A stretch of DNA of 7,455 nt. It comes from CAZXYF01 sp964644705. GTDB taxonomy: Bacteria > Planctomycetota > Brocadiia > SM23-32. The stretch covers positions 1 to 7,455 of the forward strand of contig CAZXYF010000152.1 of the NCBI GenBank assembly GCA_964644705.1, given 5' to 3'. How positions within the stretch are numbered: the first letter of the stretch is position 1; each line of letters opens with the position of its first letter. Shown in pieces: positions 1 to 7,376 of the stretch. A program made the position numbers and the translations under genes. The notes beneath the pieces were generated by a model, which had not been told where the DNA came from, made no database searches, and saw only the letters and a program-made list of their open reading frames with translations.

Positions 1-164
1 CCGCTATATGTCGAATAGGGTTCACTTTATTTTCCAACGGATCAGGAGTTCTGAATTTACGCTTGAAATCTGTGAAATGTTTGGACTGAATCGTCCCATT
101 GTTTTACGTAAAAAGGCAGATTGAGTTTTTCCATACGCCATCACTCCGAAAAGAGAGCTCCGGC
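1..164. other. Leader region upstream of the lyase gene; possible tail of an upstream gene
   Basis: This stretch is more AT-rich than the rest of the window. One plus-strand frame is open from base 2 to a TGA at 122-124 (40 codons, internal ATG at 8-10). It could be the 3' end of an upstream gene lying mostly outside the window, but 40 open codons in AT-rich sequence are weak evidence and the peptide matches no family I recognise. If it is a real gene end, the lyase start at 165 would lie 40 bases downstream, which would fit an operon. A TTGAAA at 63-68 followed after 17 bases by CTGAAT (86-91) is a poor sigma70-like pair, too weak to call a promoter. Confidence 0.25.
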
Positions 165-167
165 ATG
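153..167 (+). promoter_or_regulatory. Ribosome binding site and ATG deciding the lyase start
   Basis: A purine-rich GAGAG at 153-157 lies 7 bases before the ATG at 165-167. Together with the signal peptide that begins at this ATG, it favours 165 over the upstream TTG at 99. Confidence 0.55.
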
Positions 168-2084
168 AGAACACACTTCCATAGCATTTTTGCGGTCTGC
201 CTTGTTTTCACGGTTCTGAGCACGCCACTGCTCGCCCAGGAGATACCCGAATCCAAAGAGCATCCTTACCTGTTCTTCCGGAAAGGTGAACTGGAGGCGA
301 TCCGCCAGCGGTTCCGTCGTCCGCCCCAGTCGTACTATCTGGAAGCGCTGATTGCCCAGGAAAAACGCGACACCGGAGCTGACCAGCAGCTCTGGGCGTA
401 TCTGTTGACCGGTCAGAAAAAGTACCGGGCCAAATTGATGAAATGGGTCAAGAAAGAATGGGACCGCACGAACTTCTCATCGCAGTGGATCGGGTTCAAA
501 GTGGCGACGATGTCCATGGTCTATGATGCGCTGTATCTGGAACTGAGTGAAAAAGAAAGAGCTCAGACCAAACAGTACCTGGAACGGGCTCTGGATGCGC
601 ACATGAAAAAGATGGACGGCTGGCTGTACAACAATCCCAGCAACACGGTGCCCGCGCAGTGTGGTGCGGCCGGCATGGCCGCGCTGGCCCTGCTGTGGGA
701 GTCGCCGAAGGCCAAACGGGCCACCAAAATGTCCCGGAAAAAACTGGCCACCTTCGCCTCGCAGTGTTTTACGCCGGACGGTGGATACTTTGAAGGATCG
801 TTGTACTGGGGATTTGCGGGCACATTCTATCTGCTATTTTCCCATGCGTATCATAACGCCACAGGCGACGACAGTCTTATCAACCATCCGCGGCTCAAAA
901 AACAACACCGCTTCGTGGAGACTGTCCTGGGCGGCGATGGGCAGTTCATGCCCTTCAACGATACCCAGCCCAAATTCTATGGGTGGACTATGTGCGCCGA
1001 CCTGGGCCGGCGTTTCGACCATGACCTGTTGCTCTGGTTGTCCGATCACATGGCAGCTGTGAGCGCGGGGAAAGTCAAGGAATCGGACATCAGGGTGGAC
1101 CGCCGGGGAATCGTAATGGCGTACACACTTCTGCTCCTGACACAGTCCGAAGCGGGACCCGCGCGAAAAGCGAATCGCCCGTTTCCCGGACTGCCGACGC
1201 TCTCCCATCTGGACTACATCGAGTGGGGGGTGATGCGCAGCAACAGCGCGTTGATGCCGGAACTGGTAGTGGGGTTGAAAGGTTCCGAAGGCACTTTGAG
1301 CCATCATAAACAGAAGGATCTGGGCAGTTTTGTGCTCTACGCCGGCGGTGAGATGCTGCTGATTGATCCCGGTTACTACCAGGGCGCCGCGCGCAGCCAC
1401 ACCCTGCCGTTGATCAACGGCAAGGGACCGGCTGTTTCTGGTTCGCGGATCGTCGAAGCCCGGGAGAACAGGCAATGGCGGGTGATGGTGATAGACTCCA
1501 CCCGCGCCTACGGCAAAACCGCCCGCCGACTCAGGCGGACCGTTCTGATGTACAGGCAGGACGCGGTGATTGTTATCGATGACATCGTTCCCGGGGCTGG
1601 CGAGCGATCAAAGGGCGGGGAATGGCCAAGCTGGTCACCGGGCCAGATTGAGGCGGAAAAAGTGGAGAAGAATCGCCGCGTCACCGCCCAGTACCAGGCA
1701 GCCCACGGGCCGAAGATCAACAAAAAGACCGGTGCAGTGGTTATCCCCGGCCACGAAAAGGATCTGTGGCTGTGGACGTTCGGCCCGGACCTGAGCCTCA
1801 CCTCCAAAAAACGCAAATTCGGTAAGTCCTGGCGATTCAAAAAGCTGGCCCAAAAAGGAAAGTTCGCGTGGCACTCACTGACGGGCGAATACGACGCCGA
1901 GGCGGGTAACCCACTGGTCACCGTGTTGATGCCGGCCGAGAAAGAAAGCTCTCCAGCGCCTCCGAAATACCAGCGCCAGGGGAAAACCATCACCGTATCT
2001 CTGCCCGGGTTGGTGAAAGTCAAATTTATAAAGACCGACGAAGGATGGCGCATCCAGCGACCCGGGAAGGTGAAAGGAAAGTAG
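165..2084 (+). CDS. Secreted heparinase II/III-family polysaccharide lyase
   Basis: Encodes 639 residues. Members of this family cleave uronic-acid-containing polysaccharides (heparin, heparan, alginate or related glycans) by beta-elimination, outside the cytoplasm. The ATG at 165 is chosen because AAGAGAG lies at 151-157 and a clean signal peptide follows: hydrophobic core about residues 8-23, likely cleavage after LLA at 22-24. A TTG at 99 would add 22 residues ahead of it; an in-frame TGA sits at 87-89. Residues 33-50 (HPYLFFRKGELEAIRQRF) match the usual opening of the family. Residues to about 350 form the alpha/alpha-toroid, with NNPSN at 156-160 and EGSLYW at 210-215, where Tyr214 is the candidate catalytic tyrosine. 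Residues about 355-620 form the beta-sandwich, with SHHKQKDLGSF (379-389), DPGYY (401-405) and SHT (411-413). Oddity: the family's usual HxHxD appears here as H381-x-Q383-x-D385. Family assignment is firm; the substrate cannot be read from sequence. Confidence 0.92.
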   Translation: MRTHFHSIFAVCLVFTVLSTPLLAQEIPESKEHPYLFFRKGELEAIRQRFRRPPQSYYLEALIAQEKRDTGADQQLWAYLLTGQKKYRAKLMKWVKKEWDRTNFSSQWIGFKVATMSMVYDALYLELSEKERAQTKQYLERALDAHMKKMDGWLYNNPSNTVPAQCGAAGMAALALLWESPKAKRATKMSRKKLATFASQCFTPDGGYFEGSLYWGFAGTFYLLFSHAYHNATGDDSLINHPRLKKQHRFVETVLGGDGQFMPFNDTQPKFYGWTMCADLGRRFDHDLLLWLSDHMAAVSAGKVKESDIRVDRRGIVMAYTLLLLTQSEAGPARKANRPFPGLPTLSHLDYIEWGVMRSNSALMPELVVGLKGSEGTLSHHKQKDLGSFVLYAGGEMLLIDPGYYQGAARSHTLPLINGKGPAVSGSRIVEARENRQWRVMVIDSTRAYGKTARRLRRTVLMYRQDAVIVIDDIVPGAGERSKGGEWPSWSPGQIEAEKVEKNRRVTAQYQAAHGPKINKKTGAVVIPGHEKDLWLWTFGPDLSLTSKKRKFGKSWRFKKLAQKGKFAWHSLTGEYDAEAGNPLVTVLMPAEKESSPAPPKYQRQGKTITVSLPGLVKVKFIKTDEGWRIQRPGKVKGK

Positions 2085-2092
2085 GGGAGTCC

Positions 2093-2106
2093 GGAGTTGC
2101 CCCTTG
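2093..2106 (+). promoter_or_regulatory. Possible ribosome binding site with alternative TTG start for the giant protein
   Basis: GGAG at 2093-2096 lies 7 bases before an in-frame TTG at 2104-2106, only 19 bases after the lyase stop. This is the only Shine-Dalgarno-like sequence near any candidate start of the large gene; the ATGs at 2170, 2179, 2182 and 2212 have none. Starting here would put about 70 residues before the hydrophobic export segment, which is unusually long, so the ATG at 2212 is preferred for the protein. The choice is not settled. Confidence 0.35.
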
Positions 2107-2211
2107 ATTTATGTTCCCCGCGCAGCCATCGCCACCACCGGATTTCATTACATCTGCTCAGATGCGATAATGTTATTGATGATGCTACAGCAAAAACACA
2201 CCACCATTACG

Positions 2212-5200
2212 ATGAATGCGACGACTGATCAAACTGCCACCTTCAGGCAGCGCAAAGGGGCTTCTCGCGTCGTTTTCTGGCTGAGCCATATCCTGCAGTC
2301 CGGTTGGACCCGTGCGGTTTTGGGGCTGCTCGTGGTCCTGTGTCTGCTCATGGCGCGGCCGGTCATGGCGGCAGAGAAGAGTCCGCGTAAAGTGCCGCAG
2401 GCGGCCATCACGAAACTTGCGGAGACCTTTGAACCACCGGCTGATCGGGAAGGATATGGGGAAAAAGTCCGTCGATACTCGCGGGTGATACGGATGGGCC
2501 GGGAATACGCCCTGGAGTATGCCGATGCGCCCAATCTCTATGAGGTCCATCGTATTATGCTTCTGGCACTTCAGGCGCGTGTGAATTTGGAGTCTGATGC
2601 CAGAACCTACCGCATGTTGCTTGATACCGCCCGGAAAATGTTGAAGTCCGAGGCACCACCCGAGGATAAACTCGAAGCCGATCTCGTTTTGCTGCGCGAG
2701 AAATTTCGCCAGCCGGACGAAAAGGTCCCGGACAAGTGGCGATTGATTCTTGATTTCGCCGGTCGCTATGATGACACCGATGTTGGAGCCCGGGCTCTGA
2801 TGTATGCGAGTAAAACCGCTGAAAGCGAGCAACGGCGTGCGGTGCTGAACATCACTCAAAAAGAACTTCGTTTCCGGCCAGAATACTGGGATGAGCCGGG
2901 GGCAAACGCGTTCCTGGTGCGTAGAACAAAGGCCGACCTGTCGGGGCGCACCTTGAATGCGGTCATGAAGCCCATCAAGGGCGGTGTTCTTCGTGCTCCC
3001 CGGGACCTGCTGGGGAAAGTCACGATACTCCTCTTTTGGGCGGGAAGCTCTCCCAGCAGCCTGGATGGCATCGAAGTGTTGAAACGGTTTTACCGCAAGC
3101 ACAAAGAAAGAGTTCAAATCGTGGGAGTCAGTCTGGATTCCTCCCGAGAAGACCTGCACCGTTCCCTGAAAGCTCACGATCTTCCCTGGATCCAGACGTT
3201 CAGTGGGAGGGGGCTGAATGATCCGACGGCCCGAAGCTATGGGGTGCAGGGCCTGCCCACGGTTATTTACCTGGATCCACTGGGCCGATGCCGACGTTTG
3301 CGGGGAATGAAGGGACACTACGGTCGGCGCCCCTCCACTAAGATACGGGGTGGATACGGCAACGTTGTCAGGACTGCAAAACAGGAAATGCTGCGATTCG
3401 AAACCCTTCATGACGTGGTGCATAACTACCTGTCAGGCGAATTTCTCCTGCGCATGAATACCGGATTGTTTTCCCGGGCAGCTGCCAGATCTCAAAAGAT
3501 CCCGGACAAAAAGTTTATTCCGTTAGCAAAGTTGATCCAGAGCCTGCCCAACACTCCTTCCACGGAGCGGAAAGTTGCTCTGGCCCGCAAGGTTTTGGAA
3601 ACCGGGTCGAGTCTGGAAGACGAATATCCCGATGCCCCGGAAATCTACGCCGTGCGCAATGGGATGATGGTTGCCGCGCGGGTGCTGTGGCTCAGGACCA
3701 AAAAGAAACAGTTTCAGGACAGGGCGCGACGCCTTGCGAAAGCGGTCTCCGGGACAGAACCACCACAACCCGCCGGACTTTTTGCCGACTACCTGCTGAC
3801 GGGACATCGTATTGCGGCGGGGGCGCATAACCGTGATTTATCGGAACGGGAGATCGGAAAGTTCATGGATCGGCACGAGGGCGGGAAAGCCGGGACGGCT
3901 GCGGCGATTCTGGGATCCCTGTTGGCCGTGGAGGCCGGAGATGATGCTATGATCCAGGTCACCGGCGATGAGGTGCAAAAGCAACATGGGGATTCCCCCC
4001 AGGCAAGAAGTTATCTCCGATACGTTCTGGACCGGCAGGTGGAGATCGGTCGCCGGTTCGAAGCAGAACTAACCCGTATGGATGGCGGTTCGCTGGTTCT
4101 GCCACAAGATCTGAAGGGCAAGGTGGGCGTGGTCTGTTTCTGGGATGCGGAATCAATGCGAAAGTATGAGGCTCTGCCGGAGAGGCCAGAGTACCGCCGG
4201 CGACACAGGGTGCCATATCCGGGGCTGTCACCCTCTGAACATGAAGACCTCACCGTGATTGGAGTGAATCTGGACGAATCACGGGAGGATGCGGAGAAGG
4301 TCATAAACGAAAAACATCCCGATTGGATTCACACCCGCCCGGAGAAGGGATGGAATCACGAATTGCTGAAAGAACTGGACATTTACTCGTTGCCGAGCAT
4401 CTGGATCATTGGACGGGACGGGCGAATCGTTGCTGACGACATGCTTTCGGCCCACTCACGCAGCCCGATACTGGCCGCAGCGCTGCATCAACCCTCTCCG
4501 GCAACCGTTCGGGCTCGGGTGGTGGCCCAGTGGCGCGTGCTGGGGCCGTTCCACCAGCGTAAACAGGACTCCGTTACGGAGACGGGCTACTGGGATCCGC
4601 CGGACTGGATCAGCACGACTCCCGCTCAACAGTCATGGATGGACACTTCGTGGATGGACGAGCCCTGGCACGGAAAGGCAAAAGCCAGAAGGTTTTCAAG
4701 CGCCAGCTTCCCCCCAACCCGCGCCGCCACGGAGCTGGATTTCGACGCAATGTACGATGACGGGGAGGGGGGAAAAGTAGGGTGGCGTATCGCTGAAGCT
4801 GATTCCAGCGGTTTCATTGACCTGGACGCATTCTTTGAGGCCACCCCTGCGCTGCCCATCGGCTATGCCGTCTCTTACGTCTTCAGCCCCACCGGGGGCA
4901 AGTACGAATGTGCCTTCACCAATACCGGTATGGGCGTGTTGAGGGTTAACGGGGAGGAATTTTTCCGGGCCGCACGTCGAGCGGGCAAAAACAGGAAAAA
5001 GGTGATCTGGCCGGCGGGCCAGCGGGTGCGGTCGGAGTGGGGAGAACGCAAGCGTTATACGAAAATGCCGGTGCAAAACCGCACGCTGTATCGCGACTAT
5101 TTTGAGATCAAACTCCGGAAGGGATGGAACGAAATCTACCTCAAAACGTGGGATGTCTGGGGAGATTGGCGCTTTCAGTTGAAAATATGTGACCCGCAAA

Positions 5201-7128
5201 GGACCCTTCAATATGCTCTGGCTCCCGAATACGGACCGAGGGCGTATCCGCACGCCCTGCCGAGATGGGAACCGCCGGAAGAGGAGGATACTCTGCGTCG
5301 GTTTGCGAGAATGATGGATGGGCCGAACGCGGACGTGATCCTTGCTTCGGCCTCGGCGCTGGGGGAAACGCAGGGTATTGGGGGAAGATTCGGTGGATTC
5401 GTCTCTCGATTCCGCAGACCTCCACGCACGGACATCAGAAGACTGCTCGTAGTTGGAAGCGGGGGTGGGACCATCCCCGCCCGGGGGGCAGGACGCTGTA
5501 TCGACACCCTGATGCTTCTGCACGGGATCCATGCATTAGATCTGTGGAAACCATCAAAACATTTTCGTAAGTCCTGGCCCGATCTGACCAACAATGAAAT
5601 CGCACTGAACGCTCTCAAGCCGGACAAACTTTTCAACTTCCTGATGGAAGCTTTCCGAAAAACGGAGGAAAAAGATCAGCGTTCTTACCGCAAACGTTCC
5701 ATTGTGAGGGCGTTGGGTCTGCTTGGAGACAAGCGCGCTATCCCGGTGCTGGTGGAGGAACTCGAGCGGGAAATCAAGCGTAATCCCGATCAGAAATATG
5801 TTCCCAGCAATAGCAACACTCCTCTGCTGGAGTCCCTGTTCAAGGCCCTCGGAAGGCTCGGTGGCCCAAAAGCAGCACAGGCGCTGCTCCCATTTCTGGA
5901 CGATGAGAGAAGGGGGTTTCGCATGGCTGCCATGAAATCGCTGGTCAGGGTCGGCCATAAACCCAGCATGCCCGAAATTGTCAAAGCCCTTGATGAATGC
6001 AACAAACTGAGATACGGGGATCAGATCATCCACGAAATGGGACTCATCAACCATCCGGCCGCCGTCCGGTGGCTTGAGCAGGAGACGCATAAAAGACTGG
6101 GGAAATGGCCCCTGGAGGAAAACGATGAGTCTGAACCGGTGAATGCACTGGGATATTACGGAAAGACCGACTATCTCAGAGCGGTTCCCCGCATTAAAGC
6201 ACTGGCGCGATTTGGGGGAGACCGTGTTGTGGACGAACTGCTGGCCTATCTCCGGCACAAACAAAGGCGAGTGAGGCAACATGCAATTAGAGCTCTTGGA
6301 CGGGTCGGTGCGCGCCAGGCTGTGCCGGCTCTGCTTGCAGAGTTGAGCGACCCGGCAAGCATCGAATTGCGGCACTTCGTGGTCCAAGCTCTGGAGAAAA
6401 TCGGGGACCCCCGAGCGACCGATGCACTGATCAAGCTTCTTGGAAACGATTCCTATGGCCTGCGGATTCTGGCCGCCCGGGCGTTGCGTTCGACCGATGC
6501 GGAGAAAAAATCCGTTACCGCACTGATCGAGGTCCTGAAGGATGACCACTGGCTGGTGCGGACCACGGCAGCGGAGACCCTGGGGATCCTGGAGGCGCCA
6601 TCAGCGGTGGGGGCGCTAAAAAAAGCCCTTGATGATGGTAGTTCCTCGGTGCGAGGGGCGGCGGCAGAGGCCCTGGGTGAGTTGAAGGCCACAGGTGCAA
6701 CAGAAGCCCTTGTGCACTGTCTGCCGGATTGGGAGGTCGGGCGCAGTGCCGCGAGAGCCCTGGACAAATTCGGCTGGAGGCCGGCGGGAGCGAAGGAGCG
6801 CGTGCATTATCTTGTGGCCAGACGCCGGGGGAGGGATCTGCTGGAGGATTGGCCGGCTGCACGCCGTGTTCTCCTGGCCGACCTGCAGGGGGGCGGCAGG
6901 GCAGCGACCAACGCGGCTTTCGCGCTGGTTGCCCTGGGCAAAGCCAGGGTTATACCCAGGCTGAAAGCCTTTCTGGATGCGACAGAGAACCCGGCTGTTG
7001 CGGTGGCGTTTTTGAACAGTGGGCACGATGAACTGGAGAAGCATGCGAAGGCGTGGGCGGAAAAAAGACACCGGCAGATTGATCTGACGCGTTGTGCGAG
7101 TCCTGTTAGCTGGAAGGGTTGGCGCTGA
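2212..7128 (+). CDS. Giant exported protein: duplicated helical + redox-dead thioredoxin-like unit, beta-sandwich, HEAT repeats
   Basis: Encodes 1638 residues from the ATG at 2212. Residues 35-53 are a hydrophobic segment ending in VMA, so an export signal with cleavage near residue 53 or 54 is likely. Then come helical region 1 (about 66-240); thioredoxin-like domain 1 (about 244-369), with FWAGSSPSS at 275-283 and cis-Pro349; helical region 2 (about 436-615); and thioredoxin-like domain 2 (about 619-754), with FWDAESMRK at 643-651 and cis-Pro728. A beta-sandwich follows (about 770-1000) with WRVLGPF 774-780, NG 913-914, GWN 971-973 and GDWRFQ 984-989. Next are a spacer with a glycine-rich patch (about 1079-1092) and HEAT-like repeats (about 1124-1600). 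The fold resembles TlpA/ResA/AhpC-TSA, but both CxxC positions are lost (S-P-S-S and S-M-R-K), so thiol-disulfide chemistry is not expected. I infer a periplasmic or surface binding/scaffold protein. It follows the lyase on the same strand, so a linked role is plausible. The exact function is not recognised. Start alternatives: TTG 2104, and ATGs at 2170, 2179 and 2182. Confidence 0.9.
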   Translation: MNATTDQTATFRQRKGASRVVFWLSHILQSGWTRAVLGLLVVLCLLMARPVMAAEKSPRKVPQAAITKLAETFEPPADREGYGEKVRRYSRVIRMGREYALEYADAPNLYEVHRIMLLALQARVNLESDARTYRMLLDTARKMLKSEAPPEDKLEADLVLLREKFRQPDEKVPDKWRLILDFAGRYDDTDVGARALMYASKTAESEQRRAVLNITQKELRFRPEYWDEPGANAFLVRRTKADLSGRTLNAVMKPIKGGVLRAPRDLLGKVTILLFWAGSSPSSLDGIEVLKRFYRKHKERVQIVGVSLDSSREDLHRSLKAHDLPWIQTFSGRGLNDPTARSYGVQGLPTVIYLDPLGRCRRLRGMKGHYGRRPSTKIRGGYGNVVRTAKQEMLRFETLHDVVHNYLSGEFLLRMNTGLFSRAAARSQKIPDKKFIPLAKLIQSLPNTPSTERKVALARKVLETGSSLEDEYPDAPEIYAVRNGMMVAARVLWLRTKKKQFQDRARRLAKAVSGTEPPQPAGLFADYLLTGHRIAAGAHNRDLSEREIGKFMDRHEGGKAGTAAAILGSLLAVEAGDDAMIQVTGDEVQKQHGDSPQARSYLRYVLDRQVEIGRRFEAELTRMDGGSLVLPQDLKGKVGVVCFWDAESMRKYEALPERPEYRRRHRVPYPGLSPSEHEDLTVIGVNLDESREDAEKVINEKHPDWIHTRPEKGWNHELLKELDIYSLPSIWIIGRDGRIVADDMLSAHSRSPILAAALHQPSPATVRARVVAQWRVLGPFHQRKQDSVTETGYWDPPDWISTTPAQQSWMDTSWMDEPWHGKAKARRFSSASFPPTRAATELDFDAMYDDGEGGKVGWRIAEADSSGFIDLDAFFEATPALPIGYAVSYVFSPTGGKYECAFTNTGMGVLRVNGEEFFRAARRAGKNRKKVIWPAGQRVRSEWGERKRYTKMPVQNRTLYRDYFEIKLRKGWNEIYLKTWDVWGDWRFQLKICDPQRTLQYALAPEYGPRAYPHALPRWEPPEEEDTLRRFARMMDGPNADVILASASALGETQGIGGRFGGFVSRFRRPPRTDIRRLLVVGSGGGTIPARGAGRCIDTLMLLHGIHALDLWKPSKHFRKSWPDLTNNEIALNALKPDKLFNFLMEAFRKTEEKDQRSYRKRSIVRALGLLGDKRAIPVLVEELEREIKRNPDQKYVPSNSNTPLLESLFKALGRLGGPKAAQALLPFLDDERRGFRMAAMKSLVRVGHKPSMPEIVKALDECNKLRYGDQIIHEMGLINHPAAVRWLEQETHKRLGKWPLEENDESEPVNALGYYGKTDYLRAVPRIKALARFGGDRVVDELLAYLRHKQRRVRQHAIRALGRVGARQAVPALLAELSDPASIELRHFVVQALEKIGDPRATDALIKLLGNDSYGLRILAARALRSTDAEKKSVTALIEVLKDDHWLVRTTAAETLGILEAPSAVGALKKALDDGSSSVRGAAAEALGELKATGATEALVHCLPDWEVGRSAARALDKFGWRPAGAKERVHYLVARRRGRDLLEDWPAARRVLLADLQGGGRAATNAAFALVALGKARVIPRLKAFLDATENPAVAVAFLNSGHDELEKHAKAWAEKRHRQIDLTRCASPVSWKGWR
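2407..3288 (+). repeat. Protein-level tandem repeat unit 1 (helical region + thioredoxin-like domain)
   Basis: This is the first copy of an internal duplication in the large protein. Landmarks are EYADAP at 2515-2532, a GG..L..P.DL.GKV stretch ending at 3021, FW at 3034-3039, GV.LD.SRED near 3124-3159 and the cis-proline codon at 3256. The active-site position reads Ser-Pro-Ser-Ser (3046 is a Ser codon, then Ser 3049, Pro 3052, Ser 3055, Ser 3058), so both redox cysteines are replaced by serine. Matching landmarks recur about 368-370 codons downstream. Confidence 0.75.
3517..4425 (+). repeat. Protein-level tandem repeat unit 2 (helical region + thioredoxin-like domain)
   Basis: This is the second copy of the duplication. 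EYPDAP at 3622-3639 aligns with EYADAP of unit 1. Over 59 ungapped residues from that motif I count 16 identities. The 28 residues ending in GKV share 12, and the 59 residues ending in the GR after the cis-proline strand share 17. An extra 11 residues or so lie between the FW strand and the GV.LD strand compared with unit 1. The CxxC position reads Ser-Met-Arg-Lys (codons 4153-4164), so this copy is also redox-dead. The cis-proline codon is at 4393. Confidence 0.75.
6271..6738 (+). repeat. Regular HEAT-like (PBS-lyase type) repeat array within the giant protein
   Basis: Five consecutive units begin with (V/L)R at 6271, 6367, 6460, 6556 and 6649, and a sixth, degenerate start (GR) follows at 6739. 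The spacings are 96, 93, 96, 93 and 90 bases, that is 30-32 residues. Each unit has the (V/L)R...A...AL pattern of helix A followed by a second helix such as A(V/T)xALxxxL. Further, less regular HEAT-like units lie before it (about 5680-6200) and after it (to about 7000). In this repeat class the solenoid normally serves as a protein-binding surface. Confidence 0.8.
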
Positions 7129-7140
7129 AACCCGCCGTCA

Positions 7141-7165
7141 TTCTGAAACTTCAGGACTGGTTTTT
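7141..7165 (+). terminator. Weak candidate terminator after the giant-protein gene
   Basis: CTGAA at 7143-7147 pairs with TTCAG at 7150-7154, extendable by a T-G and a T-A pair. After a gap of 6 bases comes TTTTT at 7161-7165. The stem is short and poor in GC, and the T-run is displaced, so this is at best a weak intrinsic terminator. It begins 12 bases after the stop codon. Confidence 0.25.
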
Positions 7166-7183
7166 CTGCAACCGGGGGGAACA

Positions 7184-7207
7184 CGCCGCACCAACGATGA
7201 TGCGGCG
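7184..7207. repeat. GC-rich hairpin, 7-bp stem
   Basis: CGCCGCA at 7184-7190 is the exact reverse complement of TGCGGCG at 7201-7207, with a 10-base loop. No T-run follows, so it does not look like a standard intrinsic terminator on the plus strand. It could assist termination or protect the 3' end of the transcript. Confidence 0.5.
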
Positions 7208-7269
7208 GGACGGCCCGTTACATATACTGCCGCCGTCACATATAACGGAGCCGGCCAGCATATATAACG

Positions 7270-7376
7270 GGTGGCCATGCGGGCAGGGGTTTTCCCCGGG
7301 CTGAGAGCTTCTGTCGCTCGTTCTGGGGGGCTGGCATGCCAGTTGCATTACAGTAATGTGACCGGGCATGGCCACC
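7270..7376. repeat. 11-bp inverted repeat enclosing palindromes
   Basis: GGTGGCCATGC at 7270-7280 is the exact reverse complement of GCATGGCCACC at 7366-7376, with 85 bases between. The left arm also takes part in a competing smaller hairpin, GGCCA 7253-7257 with TGGCC 7272-7276. This is the outer frame of the repeat cluster and could form a long stem in RNA or mark the ends of a small element. Confidence 0.5.
7331..7358. promoter_or_regulatory. Two adjacent perfect palindromes, candidate operator
   Basis: CTGGCATGCCAG (7331-7342) is a perfect 12-bp palindrome. Three bases later, CATTACAGTAATG (7346-7358) is a perfect palindrome with 6-bp arms around a central A. Side-by-side dyads of this size are typical of binding sites for dimeric regulators, but no regulator or target gene is visible in the window, so the role is inferred only. 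Confidence 0.35.

Noticed and set aside
63..91. sigma70-like promoter TTGAAA - 17 bases - CTGAAT
   Set aside because: The -10 element matches the consensus at only three of six positions, and similar matches are expected by chance in this AT-rich stretch.
834..1475. Minus-strand open frame (213 codons) opposite the lyase gene
   Set aside because: It overlaps the catalytic core coding of the lyase, and the translated peptide has no recognisable features.
2084..2103. GGGG/CCCC hairpin between the two genes as a terminator
   Set aside because: The stem is only four pairs with an imperfect interior, overlaps the lyase stop codon, and has no T-run after it.
2185..3423. Long open frame on the minus strand (412 codons) opposite the giant gene
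   Set aside because: It lies wholly opposite a gene with recognisable domains, its peptide shows no known motif or sensible export or helix pattern, and long antisense openings are common in GC-biased genes.
5446..5493. Nucleotide-binding glycine loop (VVGSGGGTIPARGAG)
   Set aside because: It resembles a Rossmann-type glycine motif only loosely. No following beta-alpha-beta pattern or acidic ligand is visible, and an exported protein is an unlikely place for it.
4696..5532. Minus-strand open frame (278 codons) opposite the beta-sandwich and spacer
   Set aside because: The composition looks random (rich in Arg, Pro and Ser) and the plus strand carries the WRVLGPF...GWN domain.
5554..6549. 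Long open frame on the minus strand (331 codons) opposite the HEAT region
   Set aside because: The plus strand here encodes clear periodic HEAT repeats. The antisense peptide is a mirror of that repeat coding with no family resemblance.
7215..7270. CRISPR-like repeats around the TAACGG cores
   Set aside because: There are only three very short copies, one of them inverted, and no repeat-spacer regularity.
7151..7375. Minus-strand open frame of 74 codons in the 3' non-coding region
   Set aside because: Its codons run straight through the hairpins and palindromes, and the peptide is Pro/Cys/Ser-rich with no motif. It is better explained by the repeat structure.
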